A stretch of DNA of 64,000 nucleotides from Streptomyces morookaense (GCF_013030945.1 NZ_JABBXF010000004.1:124001-188000); one strand, 5' to 3'; shown: positions 8,340 to 16,958, numbered from the stretch's first letter. The notes: generated by a model not told the origin, from the sequence alone. Made by a program: numbers and translations.

Positions 8340-9326
8340 ATGCCCACCGCCGCCACGTCCCGATTCCCGCGACCATCCGCACGGACCGCCCTCGTCGCTG
8401 CCGTGGCGGCCTTGACGGCTGTGACCGCCACCGCCTGTTCGACCTCGTCCTCCTCCGACTCGAAGGCGGGCGGCGGCGCATCGGCCGCGAGCGGCTCGGC
8501 CGGCGGCAAGAAGATCGAAGTGGTGGCGGCGGAGAACTTCTGGGGCAGCATCGCCACGCAGCTCGGCGGTGACCGCGTGCACGTCACCAGCATCATCACC
8601 AACCCCGACACCGACCCGCACGACTACGAGCCGAAGGCCGCCGACGCCCGTACCGTGGCGGGCGCCCGGTACGCGATCGTCAACGGCATCGGCTACGACG
8701 CCTGGGCCGACAAGCTCCTCGCCGCCAACCCGGCCGGCGGGCGTACCGAGTTGAAGGTCGGCGACCTCGTCGGCGTCAAGGAGGGCGGCAACCCGCACCG
8801 CTGGTACTCGCCGGACGACGTCCACAAGGTCATCGAGAAGATCACCGAGGACTACAAGAAGGCCGACCCCGCCGACGCCGCCTACTTCGACCAGCAGAAG
8901 ACCGCCTACGAGACCAAGAGTCTGGCCCCGTACACCAAGCTCATATCGGAGATGAAGAGCAAGTACGCGGACACGCCGATCGGCGCCTCGGAGTCCATCG
9001 TCACCCCGCTCTCCGAGGGGCTCGGGCTGAAGATGCTCACGCCCGAGACGTTCCTCGACGCGATGAGCGAGGGCACCGACCCCACGGCCAAGGACAAGGC
9101 CACCATCGACGACCAGATCAAGAACAAGCGGATCAAGGTCTACGTCTACAACTCCCAGAACTCCACGCCCGATGTGCAGGCGCAGGTCAAGGAGGCCAAG
9201 GACGCGGGCATCCCCGTGGCCACGGTCACCGAGACCCTGGCCCCGGCCGGCGCCACCTTCCAGCAGTGGCAGACCGCCCAGCTCCAGGGCATCGAAGAGG
9301 CCCTGGCCAAGGCGACCGGGCGATGA
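8340..9326 (+). CDS. znuA: ZnuA-type zinc ABC transporter substrate-binding lipoprotein
   Basis: The protein has 328 residues. A lipoprotein signal peptide ends in a TATAC lipobox with Cys at about residue 33, followed by a Ser/Gly-rich linker, so the mature protein is tethered outside the membrane. The cluster A-I metal-binding fold is indicated by VVAAENFWGSIA, NPDTDPHDYEP and NPHRWYSP; the two His residues in the latter two motifs are likely metal ligands. The ATG at 8340 with AAGGAG upstream fits the signal peptide. The stop overlaps the ATPase start (ATGA). Candidate Zur boxes precede the gene, so zinc rather than manganese is the likely substrate. Confidence 0.92.
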   Translation: MPTAATSRFPRPSARTALVAAVAALTAVTATACSTSSSSDSKAGGGASAASGSAGGKKIEVVAAENFWGSIATQLGGDRVHVTSIITNPDTDPHDYEPKAADARTVAGARYAIVNGIGYDAWADKLLAANPAGGRTELKVGDLVGVKEGGNPHRWYSPDDVHKVIEKITEDYKKADPADAAYFDQQKTAYETKSLAPYTKLISEMKSKYADTPIGASESIVTPLSEGLGLKMLTPETFLDAMSEGTDPTAKDKATIDDQIKNKRIKVYVYNSQNSTPDVQAQVKEAKDAGIPVATVTETLAPAGATFQQWQTAQLQGIEEALAKATGR

Positions 9327-10222
9327 TCGAGGCCATGGAACCGGCAGTCCGGGCCGTCGGGCCCCGCGCGGTCCGGGTCCCTGCCTCCCGGCAGGCGGCC
9401 GAACCCGTGCTCGAGCTGTGCGACGCCGCCGTGCGGGTGGGCGGGCGCACCCTGTGGTCGGGGGTGAATCTCGCTGTCGGGGCAGGGGAGTTCACCGCCG
9501 TCCTCGGTCCGAACGGTGTCGGCAAGTCCACCCTGGTCAAGGCGCTGCTGGGCGCCATGCCGCTCGCCGCGGGCGAGGTACGCGTCCTGGGGGACCGTCC
9601 TGGTCGAGCCGGTCACCGCATCGGCTATCTGCCGCAGCGCCGCAGCTTCGACGCCTCGATGCGGATCCGCGGCATCGACGTGGTCCGTATGGGCCTGGAC
9701 GGCGACCGCTGGGGCGTGCCGTTGCCGATCCCCGGCCCGCGTCGGCGGGCCGCCCGTGAACGCGTCGACGAGGTCGTCGAGTTGGTGGGGGCGAGCGCCT
9801 ACGCCCACCGGCCGGTCGGCGAGTGCTCCGGCGGCGAGCAGCAGCGGCTCCTCATCGCACAGGCTCTGGTGCGGCGCCCGCAACTGTTGCTGCTGGACGA
9901 GCCGTTGGACAGTCTTGACCTGTCCCACCAAGGCGGCATCGCCGCGTTGATCGGGCGCATCTGTCATCAGGAGGGTGTGGCCGTGGTGATGGTGGCGCAC
10001 GACGTGAACCCGATACTGCATCACCTCGACCGGGTCGTGTACCTGGCTCGGGGAGGCTCCGCCTCGGGTGCCCCACAGGAGGTGATCACGTCCGAGACCC
10101 TGACGGGTCTGTACGGCACGCCGGTCGAGGTGCTGCGGGCGTCCGACGGGCGGCTGGTCGTGGTCGGGCGGCCCGAGTCGGCCGGGGACGGCCACGGGGA
10201 CGGTGGAGGTCATGTCGGCTGA
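9323..10222 (+). CDS. znuC: ZnuC-type metal ABC transporter ATPase
   Basis: The protein has 299 residues. Walker A is GPNGVGKSTL, the signature is CSGGEQQR, Walker B is LLLLDEPLD, and the switch His lies in VMVAHDVNP. About 20 non-conserved residues precede the ABC fold. The start ATG overlaps the znuA stop by four bases, and the 3' end overlaps the first permease gene, so this is a single operon. It powers zinc import through the two adjacent permeases. Confidence 0.93.
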   Translation: MIEAMEPAVRAVGPRAVRVPASRQAAEPVLELCDAAVRVGGRTLWSGVNLAVGAGEFTAVLGPNGVGKSTLVKALLGAMPLAAGEVRVLGDRPGRAGHRIGYLPQRRSFDASMRIRGIDVVRMGLDGDRWGVPLPIPGPRRRAARERVDEVVELVGASAYAHRPVGECSGGEQQRLLIAQALVRRPQLLLLDEPLDSLDLSHQGGIAALIGRICHQEGVAVVMVAHDVNPILHHLDRVVYLARGGSASGAPQEVITSETLTGLYGTPVEVLRASDGRLVVVGRPESAGDGHGDGGGHVG

Positions 10223-11093
10223 TCCGCTCTGGTCGTGGAACCTCGTGGGGGACGTGCGGCAGATGTGGTCGTACCCGTTCATGGTCAACGCCTTCCGCGC
10301 GGGTGCGATCGTGGCCGTGGTCTCCGCTGCCGTCGGGTGGTTCGTGGTGCTGCGGCGGCAGACCTTCGCCGCGCACACCGTCTCCGCCGTCGCCTTCCCC
10401 GGCGCCGCCGGTGCCGTGCTCCTCGGAGTCGGCGCGGTCTCCGGCTACTTCACACTCTGCGTCACCGCCGCCCTGGTCATCGCGGCCCTGCGCGGCACCG
10501 GCGACCGCGAGGAATCCGCACTGACCGGAACCGTCCAGGCCTTCCTCCTCGCCTGCGGGTACCTCTTCACCGCCCTCTACAAAGGACTGCTGGAGGGGCC
10601 GCAGACGATCCTCTTCGGCACGTTCCTCGGCATCACCACCACCCAGGTGACCGTCCTGCTCGGCGTGGGCATCGCCGTACTCGCGGTGCTGGCGCTCATC
10701 GGCCGTCCGCTGCTGTTCGCCTCCGTCGACCCGCGGGTCGCCGCCGCGCGCGGCGTACCGGTGCGGGCGCTGTCCGTCGTGTTCCTGGTGCTGCTGGGGG
10801 CGGCGACCGCCGAGGCGAGCCAGATCACGGGCACCTTGCTGGTGTTCGCCCTGATGGTGATCCCCGCCGCCACCGCGCAGACCCTCACCGCCCGCCCGGC
10901 GGCGAGCCTGCTGCTGGCCGTGGCCCTGGCACTCGCGGCCACCTGGGCGGGGCTGATCGCCGCCTACTGCTCGCCCTATCCGCTGGGGTTCTTCGTGACC
11001 TCGTTCGCCTTCACCGGATACGTCCTCGCCCTGGGAGTGCGTGTGCTGCGCACGGCCGTGCCGGGCCGGCCGGTCGGGGAGGTCGCCTCATGA
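10203..11093 (+). CDS. znuB: ZnuB-type metal ABC transporter permease (first)
   Basis: The protein has about 296 residues and seven to eight hydrophobic segments. It has the family motif FVVLRRQTFAAHTVSAVAFP near the N-terminus and ASQITGTLLVFALMVIPAATA in the later half. The frame opens with GTG at 10203; the ATG at 10212 is an equally reasonable start, although its GGAGG is only two bases away. It overlaps the ATPase gene, and its stop overlaps the second permease (ATGA). The second permease is related but distinct, so the pore is probably a heterodimer rather than the usual ZnuB homodimer. Confidence 0.9.
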   Translation: MEVMSADPLWSWNLVGDVRQMWSYPFMVNAFRAGAIVAVVSAAVGWFVVLRRQTFAAHTVSAVAFPGAAGAVLLGVGAVSGYFTLCVTAALVIAALRGTGDREESALTGTVQAFLLACGYLFTALYKGLLEGPQTILFGTFLGITTTQVTVLLGVGIAVLAVLALIGRPLLFASVDPRVAAARGVPVRALSVVFLVLLGAATAEASQITGTLLVFALMVIPAATAQTLTARPAASLLLAVALALAATWAGLIAAYCSPYPLGFFVTSFAFTGYVLALGVRVLRTAVPGRPVGEVAS

Positions 11094-11914
11094 CCGCGCT
11101 GTCCCAGCCGTTCTTCCAACACGCTCTTCTCGCCGGGACGTTGATCGCGGCCGCGTGCGGCATGGTCGGCTACTTCCTCGTGCTGCGCGCCCAGGTCTTC
11201 ACCGCCGACGCGCTGAGCCACGTCGCGTTCACCGGCGCCATGGCCGCCCTCGCCATCGGCTACGACCTGCGGCTGGGACTGTTCGCCGCGACGATCGCCA
11301 TCGCGCTGCTCTTCGGCGCACTCGGCCGCCGGGCCCGCCCGGACGATGTCGTCATAGGGAGCGTCTTCTCCTGGGTCCTCGGCCTGGGCGCGTTCTTCGT
11401 CACCCTCTACACCACCTCCCGCAGCACGGCCGACGGCACCGCGGGCGTCAGCGTCCTGTTCGGCTCGGTCTTCGGCATGTCCGCGGGCCACGCGGCAACT
11501 GCCGCACTGCTGGCGGGAGGTGTCTGCGTGCTGATGCTGATCGCTGCCCGGCCGCTGCTGTTCGCGACGGTGGACGAAGCGGTGGCCGCGGCCCGGGGCG
11601 TCCCGGTCCGGCTGCTCGGTTACGGCTTCCTCGCCGTGGCCGGGGCGAGCGCCGCCGAGGCCACCCAGGCGGTCGGCTCCCTGCTGCTGCTCGGCCTGCT
11701 CGCCGCCCCGGCCGGAGCCGCGATCCGGCTGACCGACCGCCCGTACCGGGCACTCGCCCTCTCCGTGGGCCTCGCGGTGACCGAGGTGTGGACGGGCCTG
11801 TTCACCTCGTACGCGGTGCCGAAGATGCCGCCGAGCTTCGCCATCATGGCCACCGCCACCGCCGTGTACGCCGCCACCTTCCTCATACGGCGCCCCGTCC
11901 CGCGCACCAGTTGA
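11090..11914 (+). CDS. ZnuB-type metal ABC transporter permease (second)
   Basis: The protein has 274 residues and is paralogous to the previous gene. The N-terminal YFLVLRAQVFTADALSHVAF corresponds to the same motif in the first permease, and AAEATQAVGSLLLLGLLAAP matches the later one. About seven membrane helices are predicted. The start is the ATG in ATGA overlapping the upstream stop. Having two permease genes in one znu operon is less common than one. It is followed after ten bases by the Fur/Zur-type gene. Confidence 0.9.
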   Translation: MTALSQPFFQHALLAGTLIAAACGMVGYFLVLRAQVFTADALSHVAFTGAMAALAIGYDLRLGLFAATIAIALLFGALGRRARPDDVVIGSVFSWVLGLGAFFVTLYTTSRSTADGTAGVSVLFGSVFGMSAGHAATAALLAGGVCVLMLIAARPLLFATVDEAVAAARGVPVRLLGYGFLAVAGASAAEATQAVGSLLLLGLLAAPAGAAIRLTDRPYRALALSVGLAVTEVWTGLFTSYAVPKMPPSFAIMATATAVYAATFLIRRPVPRTS

Positions 11915-11924
11915 GGCACGAGCG

Positions 11925-12284
11925 GTGGAAGGTTTCATCAGCGTCCAGGCCCTGCACAAGCGGCTGGTGGCCGACGGCTCGCCCGTCGGCCTCTCCACCG
12001 TCTACCGCACCCTCACCGCGCTGGCCGGGGCCGGCCGTGCGGACGTCTTCCGCGACACCAACGGCGAACGGCTCTTCCGCCACCGCCCCGGCCCCGACCA
12101 CCGCCACTACCTCGTCTGCACCGAGTGCGGCCTCAGCCTGCCGGTCGAATCCGGCCCGGTGGAGAAATGGGCGGAACGGATCGCCCGGACCTCGGGGTTC
12201 GCGAACGTCCGGCACGCCGTGGAGCTCTCCGGCATCTGCCCGGACTGCGGCCGCCGGAGCGCGGTCCGGGAACGGACACCCTGA
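11925..12284 (+). CDS. Fur-family (Zur-type) metalloregulator, N-terminally short
   Basis: The protein has 119 residues from the GTG at 11925. The recognition region PVGLSTVYRTLTALAGAG, the HRPGPDHRHYLVC metal segment, and two structural-zinc pairs (CTEC and CPDC) are all present, matching Zur-type Fur proteins. Family members are usually 130-150 residues and begin with an extra helix of the TRQRxAVxxAL type before EGFxSAQxLH. That helix is absent here, and the in-frame codons further upstream do not resemble it. Either a diverged short regulator or a 5'-truncated gene is possible. It sits at the end of the znu operon, so autoregulated zinc sensing is the natural role if it is functional. Confidence 0.8.
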   Translation: MEGFISVQALHKRLVADGSPVGLSTVYRTLTALAGAGRADVFRDTNGERLFRHRPGPDHRHYLVCTECGLSLPVESGPVEKWAERIARTSGFANVRHAVELSGICPDCGRRSAVRERTP

Positions 12285-12287
12285 AGA

Positions 12288-12587
12288 TCAGTGGTCGTCC
12301 CAGTGCCCGTCGTGCGAGGCGTGACGGTGCCCGTCGTGGATGTAGTCCATGTGGTTGCCGTGCGGCACGGCGACGTGACCACAGCCCGCACCGTGCTGGT
12401 GCGTGTGCTCCTGGTGAACGGTGTGCCCGGTGGGCTCGCACTCGTCGGTGTGGTCCTCGTGTATCCGGTGCAGGTGCCCGTCGTGGACGTAGTCGACGTG
12501 ATCGCTGTGCGGTACGGCGACGTGACCGCACCCCGCGCCGTGCTGGTGGGTGTGGTTCGCGTGAGAAGTGTGCGTGCTGGTCAGCAT
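12288..12587 (-). CDS. Histidine-rich metal-binding repeat protein
   Basis: The protein has 99 residues with very high His content plus Asp, Glu and three Cys. It contains two 29-residue repeats beginning HTHQHGAGCGHVAVPH and ending YxHDGHxH, at residues 12-40 and 61-89. There is no signal peptide or catalytic domain. GAGGAAGAAGG precedes the ATG. It is convergent with the zur-like gene, three bases apart, and lies inside a zinc-scarcity gene group, so zinc storage, buffering or metallochaperoning is the reasonable inference. The same His/Gly/Asp composition is seen in nickel-storing proteins, so the metal is not certain. Confidence 0.82.
   Translation of the reverse strand: MLTSTHTSHANHTHQHGAGCGHVAVPHSDHVDYVHDGHLHRIHEDHTDECEPTGHTVHQEHTHQHGAGCGHVAVPHGNHMDYIHDGHRHASHDGHWDDH
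12321..12554 (-). repeat. Two direct coding repeats inside the His-rich gene
   Basis: Segments 12468-12554 and 12321-12407 encode two near-identical 29-residue units with the common core HTHQHGAGCGHVAVPH. The nucleotide similarity is visible by eye. This points to an internal duplication that doubled a metal-binding unit. Confidence 0.75.
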
Positions 12588-12756
12588 GGCAAAGCCTTCT
12601 TCCTCCCCCGTGATCGGATGTGTCCGGTGGGAGAGCCTGCCCTTCCAGTGTTAACCGCGCCGGTGATTCGCGAAAGGTGGCGGAAGTCGGCTGGAAACAT
12701 GCTCTCCGCTGCGGAGGAACGCCTTACGGGCGAAGAAGGAGCGCTGACCATGACCG

Positions 12757-12793
12757 CAGCGCCTCCGCCGGGGCAACCCCGGCGGAGGCGCTG
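12757..12793. terminator. Strong hairpin, likely terminator downstream of the CobW-like gene
   Basis: A perfect 17-base inverted repeat (12757-12773 and 12777-12793) has a three-base loop. It begins about 19 bases beyond the stop of the minus-strand CobW gene. There is no U-run, which is common for Streptomyces terminators. The remaining gap up to the His-rich gene (12588-12756) shows nothing convincing. Confidence 0.7.
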
Positions 12794-12811
12794 ATGCCCG
12801 GGGCCTGCACC

Positions 12812-13990
12812 TCAGGCGTGGGCTGTCTCGAGCCCGTGATCGTGTTCGCAGGCGGTGTCGTCCAGCCCGTGGGCGTCCCAGGCGGGGAAGGGATCGGGCC
12901 AGGACGTGTCTGCCTCGTCCGGCTGTACGAGGCAGGAGGAGAGCGCCTGTTGCAGTGCCTGTGGGCGCAACGCGGTGCCGATGAAGACGAGTTCCTGGCC
13001 CTGTCCGCCCGGCTCGCGGGCGCCGGCGGGCTCGAAGCGGGCCACGGACCCGGCCTGCGACCACAGTCCGGTCACCCGGTCGCGTCCGGCCAGCCAGAAG
13101 AACCCCTTCGAGCGCAGCACGTGGCCGTAGGCCCCGGAGTCGAGTTCCTCGGTGACGAACGTCCACAGGCGCTGCGGGTGGAAGGCCCGCCCGGCGCGGA
13201 AGACCGTCGAGGAGATGCCGTACTCCTCGGTCTCGGGGGTGTGGTCGCCGTTGAGCTCCCTGACCCACCCGGGCGCCTGCTGGGCGCGCTCCAGGTCGAA
13301 GAGGCCGGTGCCGAGGAGCGCCGAGGGGGCCACCCGGCCGTGCTCGGCCGGCACGATGCGGGCGGCCGGATTGAAACGGGCGAGCGCCGCCCGGAGCCGG
13401 TCGGCTTCGGCCGCTTCCACCAGGTCGGTCTTGTTGACCACGATGACGTCGGCGAACTCGATCTGGTCCATGAGGAGATCACTCACGGTCCGTTCGTCGT
13501 CCTCGTACTGGTCCAGGCCGCGCTCCGCCAGGCCGTCGCCGCCGTCGAGTTCGGGGAGGAAGTTCGCGGCGTCCACGACGGTGACCATGGTGTCGAGCCG
13601 GGCCAGGTCGCCGAGGGTGGCGCCGTCGTCCCGGGGGAAGGCGAAGGTGGCGGCGACGGGCATCGGTTCGGAGATCCCGCTCGACTCGATGAGCAGGTGG
13701 TCGAAGCGGCCTTCGCGGGCCAGGCGGTCCACCTCCTGGAGGAGGTCGTCCCGCAGGGTGCAGCAGATGCAGCCGTTGGTCATCTCGACCAGACGTTCCT
13801 CGGTCCGCGACAGCGCGCCTTCGCCGCCCCGCACCAGCGCGGCGTCGATGTTGATCTCGCTCATGTCGTTGACGATCACGGCGACGCGCAGTCCGTCGCG
13901 GTTGGCGAGGACGTGGTTGAGCAGGGTCGTCTTGCCCGCGCCGAGGAAGCCGGAGAGGACGGTCACCGGCAGCCGGTGATCAGTGGCCAT
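12812..13990 (-). CDS. CobW/Zng1-type G3E GTPase (zinc metallochaperone-like)
   Basis: The protein has 392 residues. The P-loop is [12 protein letters not shown], the metal-binding CxCC motif is in [10 protein letters not shown], the G4-like NKTD appears in VVNKTDLV, and a C-terminal CobW domain ends in a short His-containing tail. G3E family members of this type deliver zinc or cobalt to client enzymes. The position between a zinc ABC operon and the zinc-free L32 gene argues for zinc. The gene starts six bases after the rpmF stop, so the two probably form one operon under the candidate Zur site at 14211. A hairpin follows its 3' end. Confidence 0.9.
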   Translation of the reverse strand: MATDHRLPVTVLSGFLGAGKTTLLNHVLANRDGLRVAVIVNDMSEINIDAALVRGGEGALSRTEERLVEMTNGCICCTLRDDLLQEVDRLAREGRFDHLLIESSGISEPMPVAATFAFPRDDGATLGDLARLDTMVTVVDAANFLPELDGGDGLAERGLDQYEDDERTVSDLLMDQIEFADVIVVNKTDLVEAAEADRLRAALARFNPAARIVPAEHGRVAPSALLGTGLFDLERAQQAPGWVRELNGDHTPETEEYGISSTVFRAGRAFHPQRLWTFVTEELDSGAYGHVLRSKGFFWLAGRDRVTGLWSQAGSVARFEPAGAREPGGQGQELVFIGTALRPQALQQALSSCLVQPDEADTSWPDPFPAWDAHGLDDTACEHDHGLETAHA

Positions 13991-13996
13991 GGCCCG

Positions 13997-14167
13997 TCAG
14001 CCCTCCGGGTGCAGCAGTCCGCGCTCGTACGCCTTCACCAGGCGCTGCGGCACCAGATGCATGGCGCCGTCGACGGTGACCGGCACCAGCCGGGGCGTGC
14101 TCGCCTTCCACCGGGCGCGGCGGTGACGGGTGTTGGAGCGGGACATCTTGCGCTTGGGCACGGCCAT
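13997..14167 (-). CDS. rpmF: 50S ribosomal protein L32, zinc-independent (C-minus) paralogue
   Basis: The protein has 56 residues. It starts [20 protein letters not shown], the signature of L32, and ends in [10 protein letters not shown]. It contains no cysteine, whereas zinc-binding L32 has four. Replacement of zinc ribbons by cysteine-free paralogues is a known zinc-sparing response under Zur control in actinobacteria. It lies directly upstream of the CobW-like gene and downstream of a candidate Zur palindrome, which fits that role. Confidence 0.93.
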   Translation of the reverse strand: MAVPKRKMSRSNTRHRRARWKASTPRLVPVTVDGAMHLVPQRLVKAYERGLLHPEG

Positions 14168-14210
14168 GGGAACAGAGACCTCCGTCGTCGGTGCGTGATG
14201 CCACGCTACA

Positions 14211-14231
14211 TGAAAACGGAAACCGTTACCA
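14211..14231. promoter_or_regulatory. Candidate Zur box upstream of rpmF-cobW
   Basis: The AT-containing element TGAAAACGGAAACCGTTACC(A) has two overlapping dyads: TGAAAAC/GTTACCA with 7-base spacing, and CGGAAAC-C-GTTACCA as a 7-1-7 palindrome with 5 of 7 matches. It lies 44-64 bases upstream of the rpmF ATG on the minus strand and resembles the znuA element. Binding is inferred. Confidence 0.55.
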
Positions 14232-14286
14232 AAAGAGCCGGGCCCGCAAGGTGGGTCACGCGACCGCCGGACAGGATCCGGCGCGC

Positions 14287-15747
14287 CTATTCGGCCACCA
14301 CGCGCAGGGTGCGCAGCGACGGGTCCGTGCAGTCGGGGACGTACATGCCCGCCTCCGCGCCCGTGCGGAGGTAGTCGGCGACCTCCTGGCTGATGCGTTC
14401 ACCCGGGCAGACGGCCGGGACACCGGGCGGGTAGGGGCTGGCCATCTCGGCGGCGACGCGGCCGGGGGAGCGCTCGACGGGGATCTGTTCCACCGGGCCG
14501 AAGAAGGCGGTGCGCGGCAGCATGGCCGTCTCCAGTTCCAGCCCAGCGGGGGACGGCAGGGCGACGGCCGCGGGCGGCGGCAACGTGCCGCGCAGGGTGG
14601 AGAGTTCGGCGAGGGCGTCGAGGAGGGTGCCGGTGCTCTGCTCGGTGTCGGCGTGGGTGATCTGGACGACGACGCGGCGGTGGTCGGCGAGGCCGACGGC
14701 GATGGCCCGTTCGTCGAAGAGCCAGTCGGAGACGGCGTATCCGCTGGTGCCGAGCTCCGAGACGTCGATGACGACGATGAGCGGGTCGTGGCCGAAGGCG
14801 AGGCCGGGGCCGACGAGTTCGCAGGAGAGGGCGCACAGCCCGGGAAGGCGGGCGATCTCCTCGCGCAGCCGCCCGGCCAGGTCCAGGGCGTTGCCGAGCA
14901 GCGAGCGGCCGTGTTCGACCATCTGCCGCCGCCAGCCGTCGAGTCCGGCGTAGACGAGCACGGAGGGGCTGGTGGTGCCCAGGAGGTCCTCGCAGAGCTT
15001 CAGCGTGTGCGGGCCCACCAGGTCGCCCTGCAGATGGAAGACGGATCCCTGTTCGAGGCCGGCGCCCATCTTGTGGACGCTCGTGACGCAGACGTCGGCT
15101 CCCGCGTCCATGGCCCAGGTGGGCAGATCGGGGTGGAAGGGCAGATGGGCGCCCCAGGCCTCGTCGACGACGAGCGCCTTGCCGGCGCGGTGGCAGAGAT
15201 CGGCGATGGCGCGGACGTCGGCGCATGTGCCGTAGGCGGTGGGCGAGACCAGCAGCATGCCCCTGGCGTCCGGCGCGCGGTCGAGGGCGGCCGCGACCTG
15301 CTCCGGGCCGGGCGGGTGGCTGAAGTGGTGCCCGGCGTCCCACCGCGGGGACACCCAGACGGGCTCGATGCCGGCGATGATCAGCCCCGCGATCACGGAC
15401 TTGTGCGCGTTCCGGGAGACCAGCAGCTTCTCGTGCGGCCCGGCGACCGCCAGCATCGCCGACTTCACGGACAGCGAACTGCCGCACGTGGAGAAGAAGG
15501 TGTGCTCGGCGTGGACGGCGTCGGCCATCAGGCGCTGGGCGTGCTCCAGCACGCCGTGGCCCATCCGGCGGTCGTCCAGGCCGTTCATGGCGAGGATGTC
15601 GGAGGCGAAGACACCGTCCCCGAGCACCTCCACGGCCCTCGGGTCGGCGCCGGCCCCCTGCTTGTGGCCGGGCGGCGTGAACGACAGGGGGCCCCGCCGG
15701 TGGTACGCGGACAGGGCCTCCAGCACGGGCGCCTGAGCATGGTCCAT
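14287..15747 (-). CDS. Orn/Lys/Arg decarboxylase-like PLP enzyme (fold type I)
   Basis: The protein has 486 residues. The N-terminal [16 protein letters not shown] and central [11 protein letters not shown] motifs are typical. The PLP-binding lysine is in SVHKMGAG, with the cofactor Asp in [10 protein letters not shown]. The C-terminal third matches the family C-terminal domain ([17 protein letters not shown]). Such enzymes decarboxylate lysine, ornithine or arginine to polyamines or diamines and help resist acid stress. The length is that of the shorter Gram-positive type without a wing domain. GAGGAG lies 11 bases upstream of the ATG. The 149-base gap to the next gene holds the divergent promoters. 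Substrate choice is not readable. Confidence 0.9.
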   Translation of the reverse strand: MDHAQAPVLEALSAYHRRGPLSFTPPGHKQGAGADPRAVEVLGDGVFASDILAMNGLDDRRMGHGVLEHAQRLMADAVHAEHTFFSTCGSSLSVKSAMLAVAGPHEKLLVSRNAHKSVIAGLIIAGIEPVWVSPRWDAGHHFSHPPGPEQVAAALDRAPDARGMLLVSPTAYGTCADVRAIADLCHRAGKALVVDEAWGAHLPFHPDLPTWAMDAGADVCVTSVHKMGAGLEQGSVFHLQGDLVGPHTLKLCEDLLGTTSPSVLVYAGLDGWRRQMVEHGRSLLGNALDLAGRLREEIARLPGLCALSCELVGPGLAFGHDPLIVVIDVSELGTSGYAVSDWLFDERAIAVGLADHRRVVVQITHADTEQSTGTLLDALAELSTLRGTLPPPAAVALPSPAGLELETAMLPRTAFFGPVEQIPVERSPGRVAAEMASPYPPGVPAVCPGERISQEVADYLRTGAEAGMYVPDCTDPSLRTLRVVAE

Positions 15748-15896
15748 GGGATGCGGCTCCTCGCCGGGTCTCGCACGATGTCCCGAAACGATCGGGTAAC
15801 CCGGTACCCCTCCGGTGAAACGTACGGAAGACCGATGTGCGAAGCCCGAGGGGCTGTGGAACGGTGGGGTTTCCGAGGAGCCGAGGAGTCGAGGAC

Positions 15897-16229
15897 ATGG
15901 CGGTCACACCCATCAGCTGCCTGGAGGAGTTCGAGAACGCCATCGCGCAGGACAGGGCCGTGGTGGTGGAGTTCTGCGCGACGTGGGCCGGCCTGTGCCG
16001 CGTCATCCGTCCGGTGTTCGAGCGGTTCTCCGGGCTCCCCGAATTCGCGGCCGGCGTCGACTTCCACTCGGTGGACCTGGACGAGGCATTCGACGTCGCC
16101 CAGAAGGCCGGTGTCGGGCCCGTGCCCGTCTTCATGGCCTTCCGCAACGGCGTCAAGAACGCCGAAGCGGTCGCGCCCGGTCCGGACGCGCTGTACGAGC
16201 TGATCGACAAGGCGCGCACGAAGTCATGA
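15897..16229 (+). CDS. Thioredoxin-fold protein with degenerate active site (WAGLC)
   Basis: The protein has 110 residues with the thioredoxin core: VVVEFCATWAGLCRVIRPVF, then VDLDEAFDVAQKAGV, then the cis-Pro loop GPVPVFMAF. The normal W-C-G-P-C is W30-A-G-L-C34 here, so the attacking cysteine is lost and only the second remains; C27 lies three residues upstream of W30. A normal disulfide exchange through CxxC is not possible. It could act through a single thiol, through the C27/C34 pair, or as a non-catalytic binder. The ATG at 15897 is preferred over an upstream in-frame ATG because the fold starts here. It is followed directly by the ligD remnant. Confidence 0.85.
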   Translation: MAVTPISCLEEFENAIAQDRAVVVEFCATWAGLCRVIRPVFERFSGLPEFAAGVDFHSVDLDEAFDVAQKAGVGPVPVFMAFRNGVKNAEAVAPGPDALYELIDKARTKS

Positions 16230-16230
16230 G

Positions 16231-16946
16231 CCGAAGACGGAGGACGGGCTCCGCATCGGCGGCCGCACCGTGCCCCTGTCCCACCCGGACAAGGTGCTCT
16301 TCCCGGAGGACGGGATCACCAAGGCCGAGCTCGTCGGCCACTACCGGGCCGTCGGCCGCCTCATGCTCCCGCACCTGAGGGACCGCCCCTGGTCATGGAG
16401 CGCTACCCGGACGGCTACCGCGGGAAGTCCTTCTTCCGGAAGGACGTGCCCGGTCACTTCCCCGACCGGATCCACCGCCGCGAGGTCCCCAAGGAGGGCG
16501 GGGCGGGGACCATGGCGGTCTGCGGCGACGCCGCAACCCTGGCCTACCTCGCCAACCAGGCGTGCCTCACCCTGCACCCCTGGCTCAGCCGCACGGACCG
16601 CCTCGACTGCCCGGACCGGATCGTCTTCGATCTCGACCCGCCCGCCGACGACTTCGACACCGCCCGTGCCTTCGCCCGCGACGTCGCAGGGCTCCTGGCC
16701 GCCCGCCACCCGGACGAGCTGACCACCGCCGTGCGCAAGGACAAGCGCCGCGGCCGCCTCTGCCTCGACATCCAGCGCAACGCGTACGCCCAGACCTCGG
16801 TCGCCCCGTACGCCGTCCGCGCCCGCCCCCACGCCCCCGTCGCGACCCCCATCGGCTGGGACGAGCTCGACGACCCGGACCTCCACCCGCGGCGCTGGAC
16901 CGTGCGCACCCTGCCCGACCGCCTCGCCGGGGAGGGGACCGCCTGA
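16231..16946 (+). pseudogene. ligD: ligD polymerase/primase-domain pseudogene (frameshift plus internal deletion)
   Basis: From 16231 one frame reads GLRIGGRTVPLSHPDKVLFP and onward to LMLPHLRDRP, typical of the LigD polymerase domain. At about 16386-16395 the frame changes: CGCCCCTGG lacks one C relative to the expected R-P-L-V-M-E. The next frame then continues with MERYPDGYRGKSFFRKDVP and onward to the end of the domain. A second lesion joins DLDPPADDF directly to DTARAFARDV, removing about 40 residues that include the conserved TTGSRGLHV segment. No start codon or ligase/nuclease domain is visible. Both lesions argue for a dead gene, matching the collapsed ku gene 10 kb away. Confidence 0.85.
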
Positions 16947-16958
16947 GCGCGCGGGGCC

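Noticed and set aside
12588..12756. Zur box search upstream of the His-rich gene
   Set aside because: No AT-containing palindrome like those at 8251 or 14211 was found, so regulation by Zur is not claimed for this gene.
12750..12794. A 14-codon plus-strand frame after AGAAGGAG, overlapping the terminator hairpin
   Set aside because: The frame is mostly the hairpin itself and encodes Pro/Arg; no gene follows in that direction, so neither a leader peptide nor a gene is supported.
15770..15835. Possible SigB-type promoter (GTTT-N15-GGGTTA) upstream of the decarboxylase gene
   Set aside because: The -10 element deviates from GGGTAC/T and such short patterns are expected by chance; not supported enough to list.
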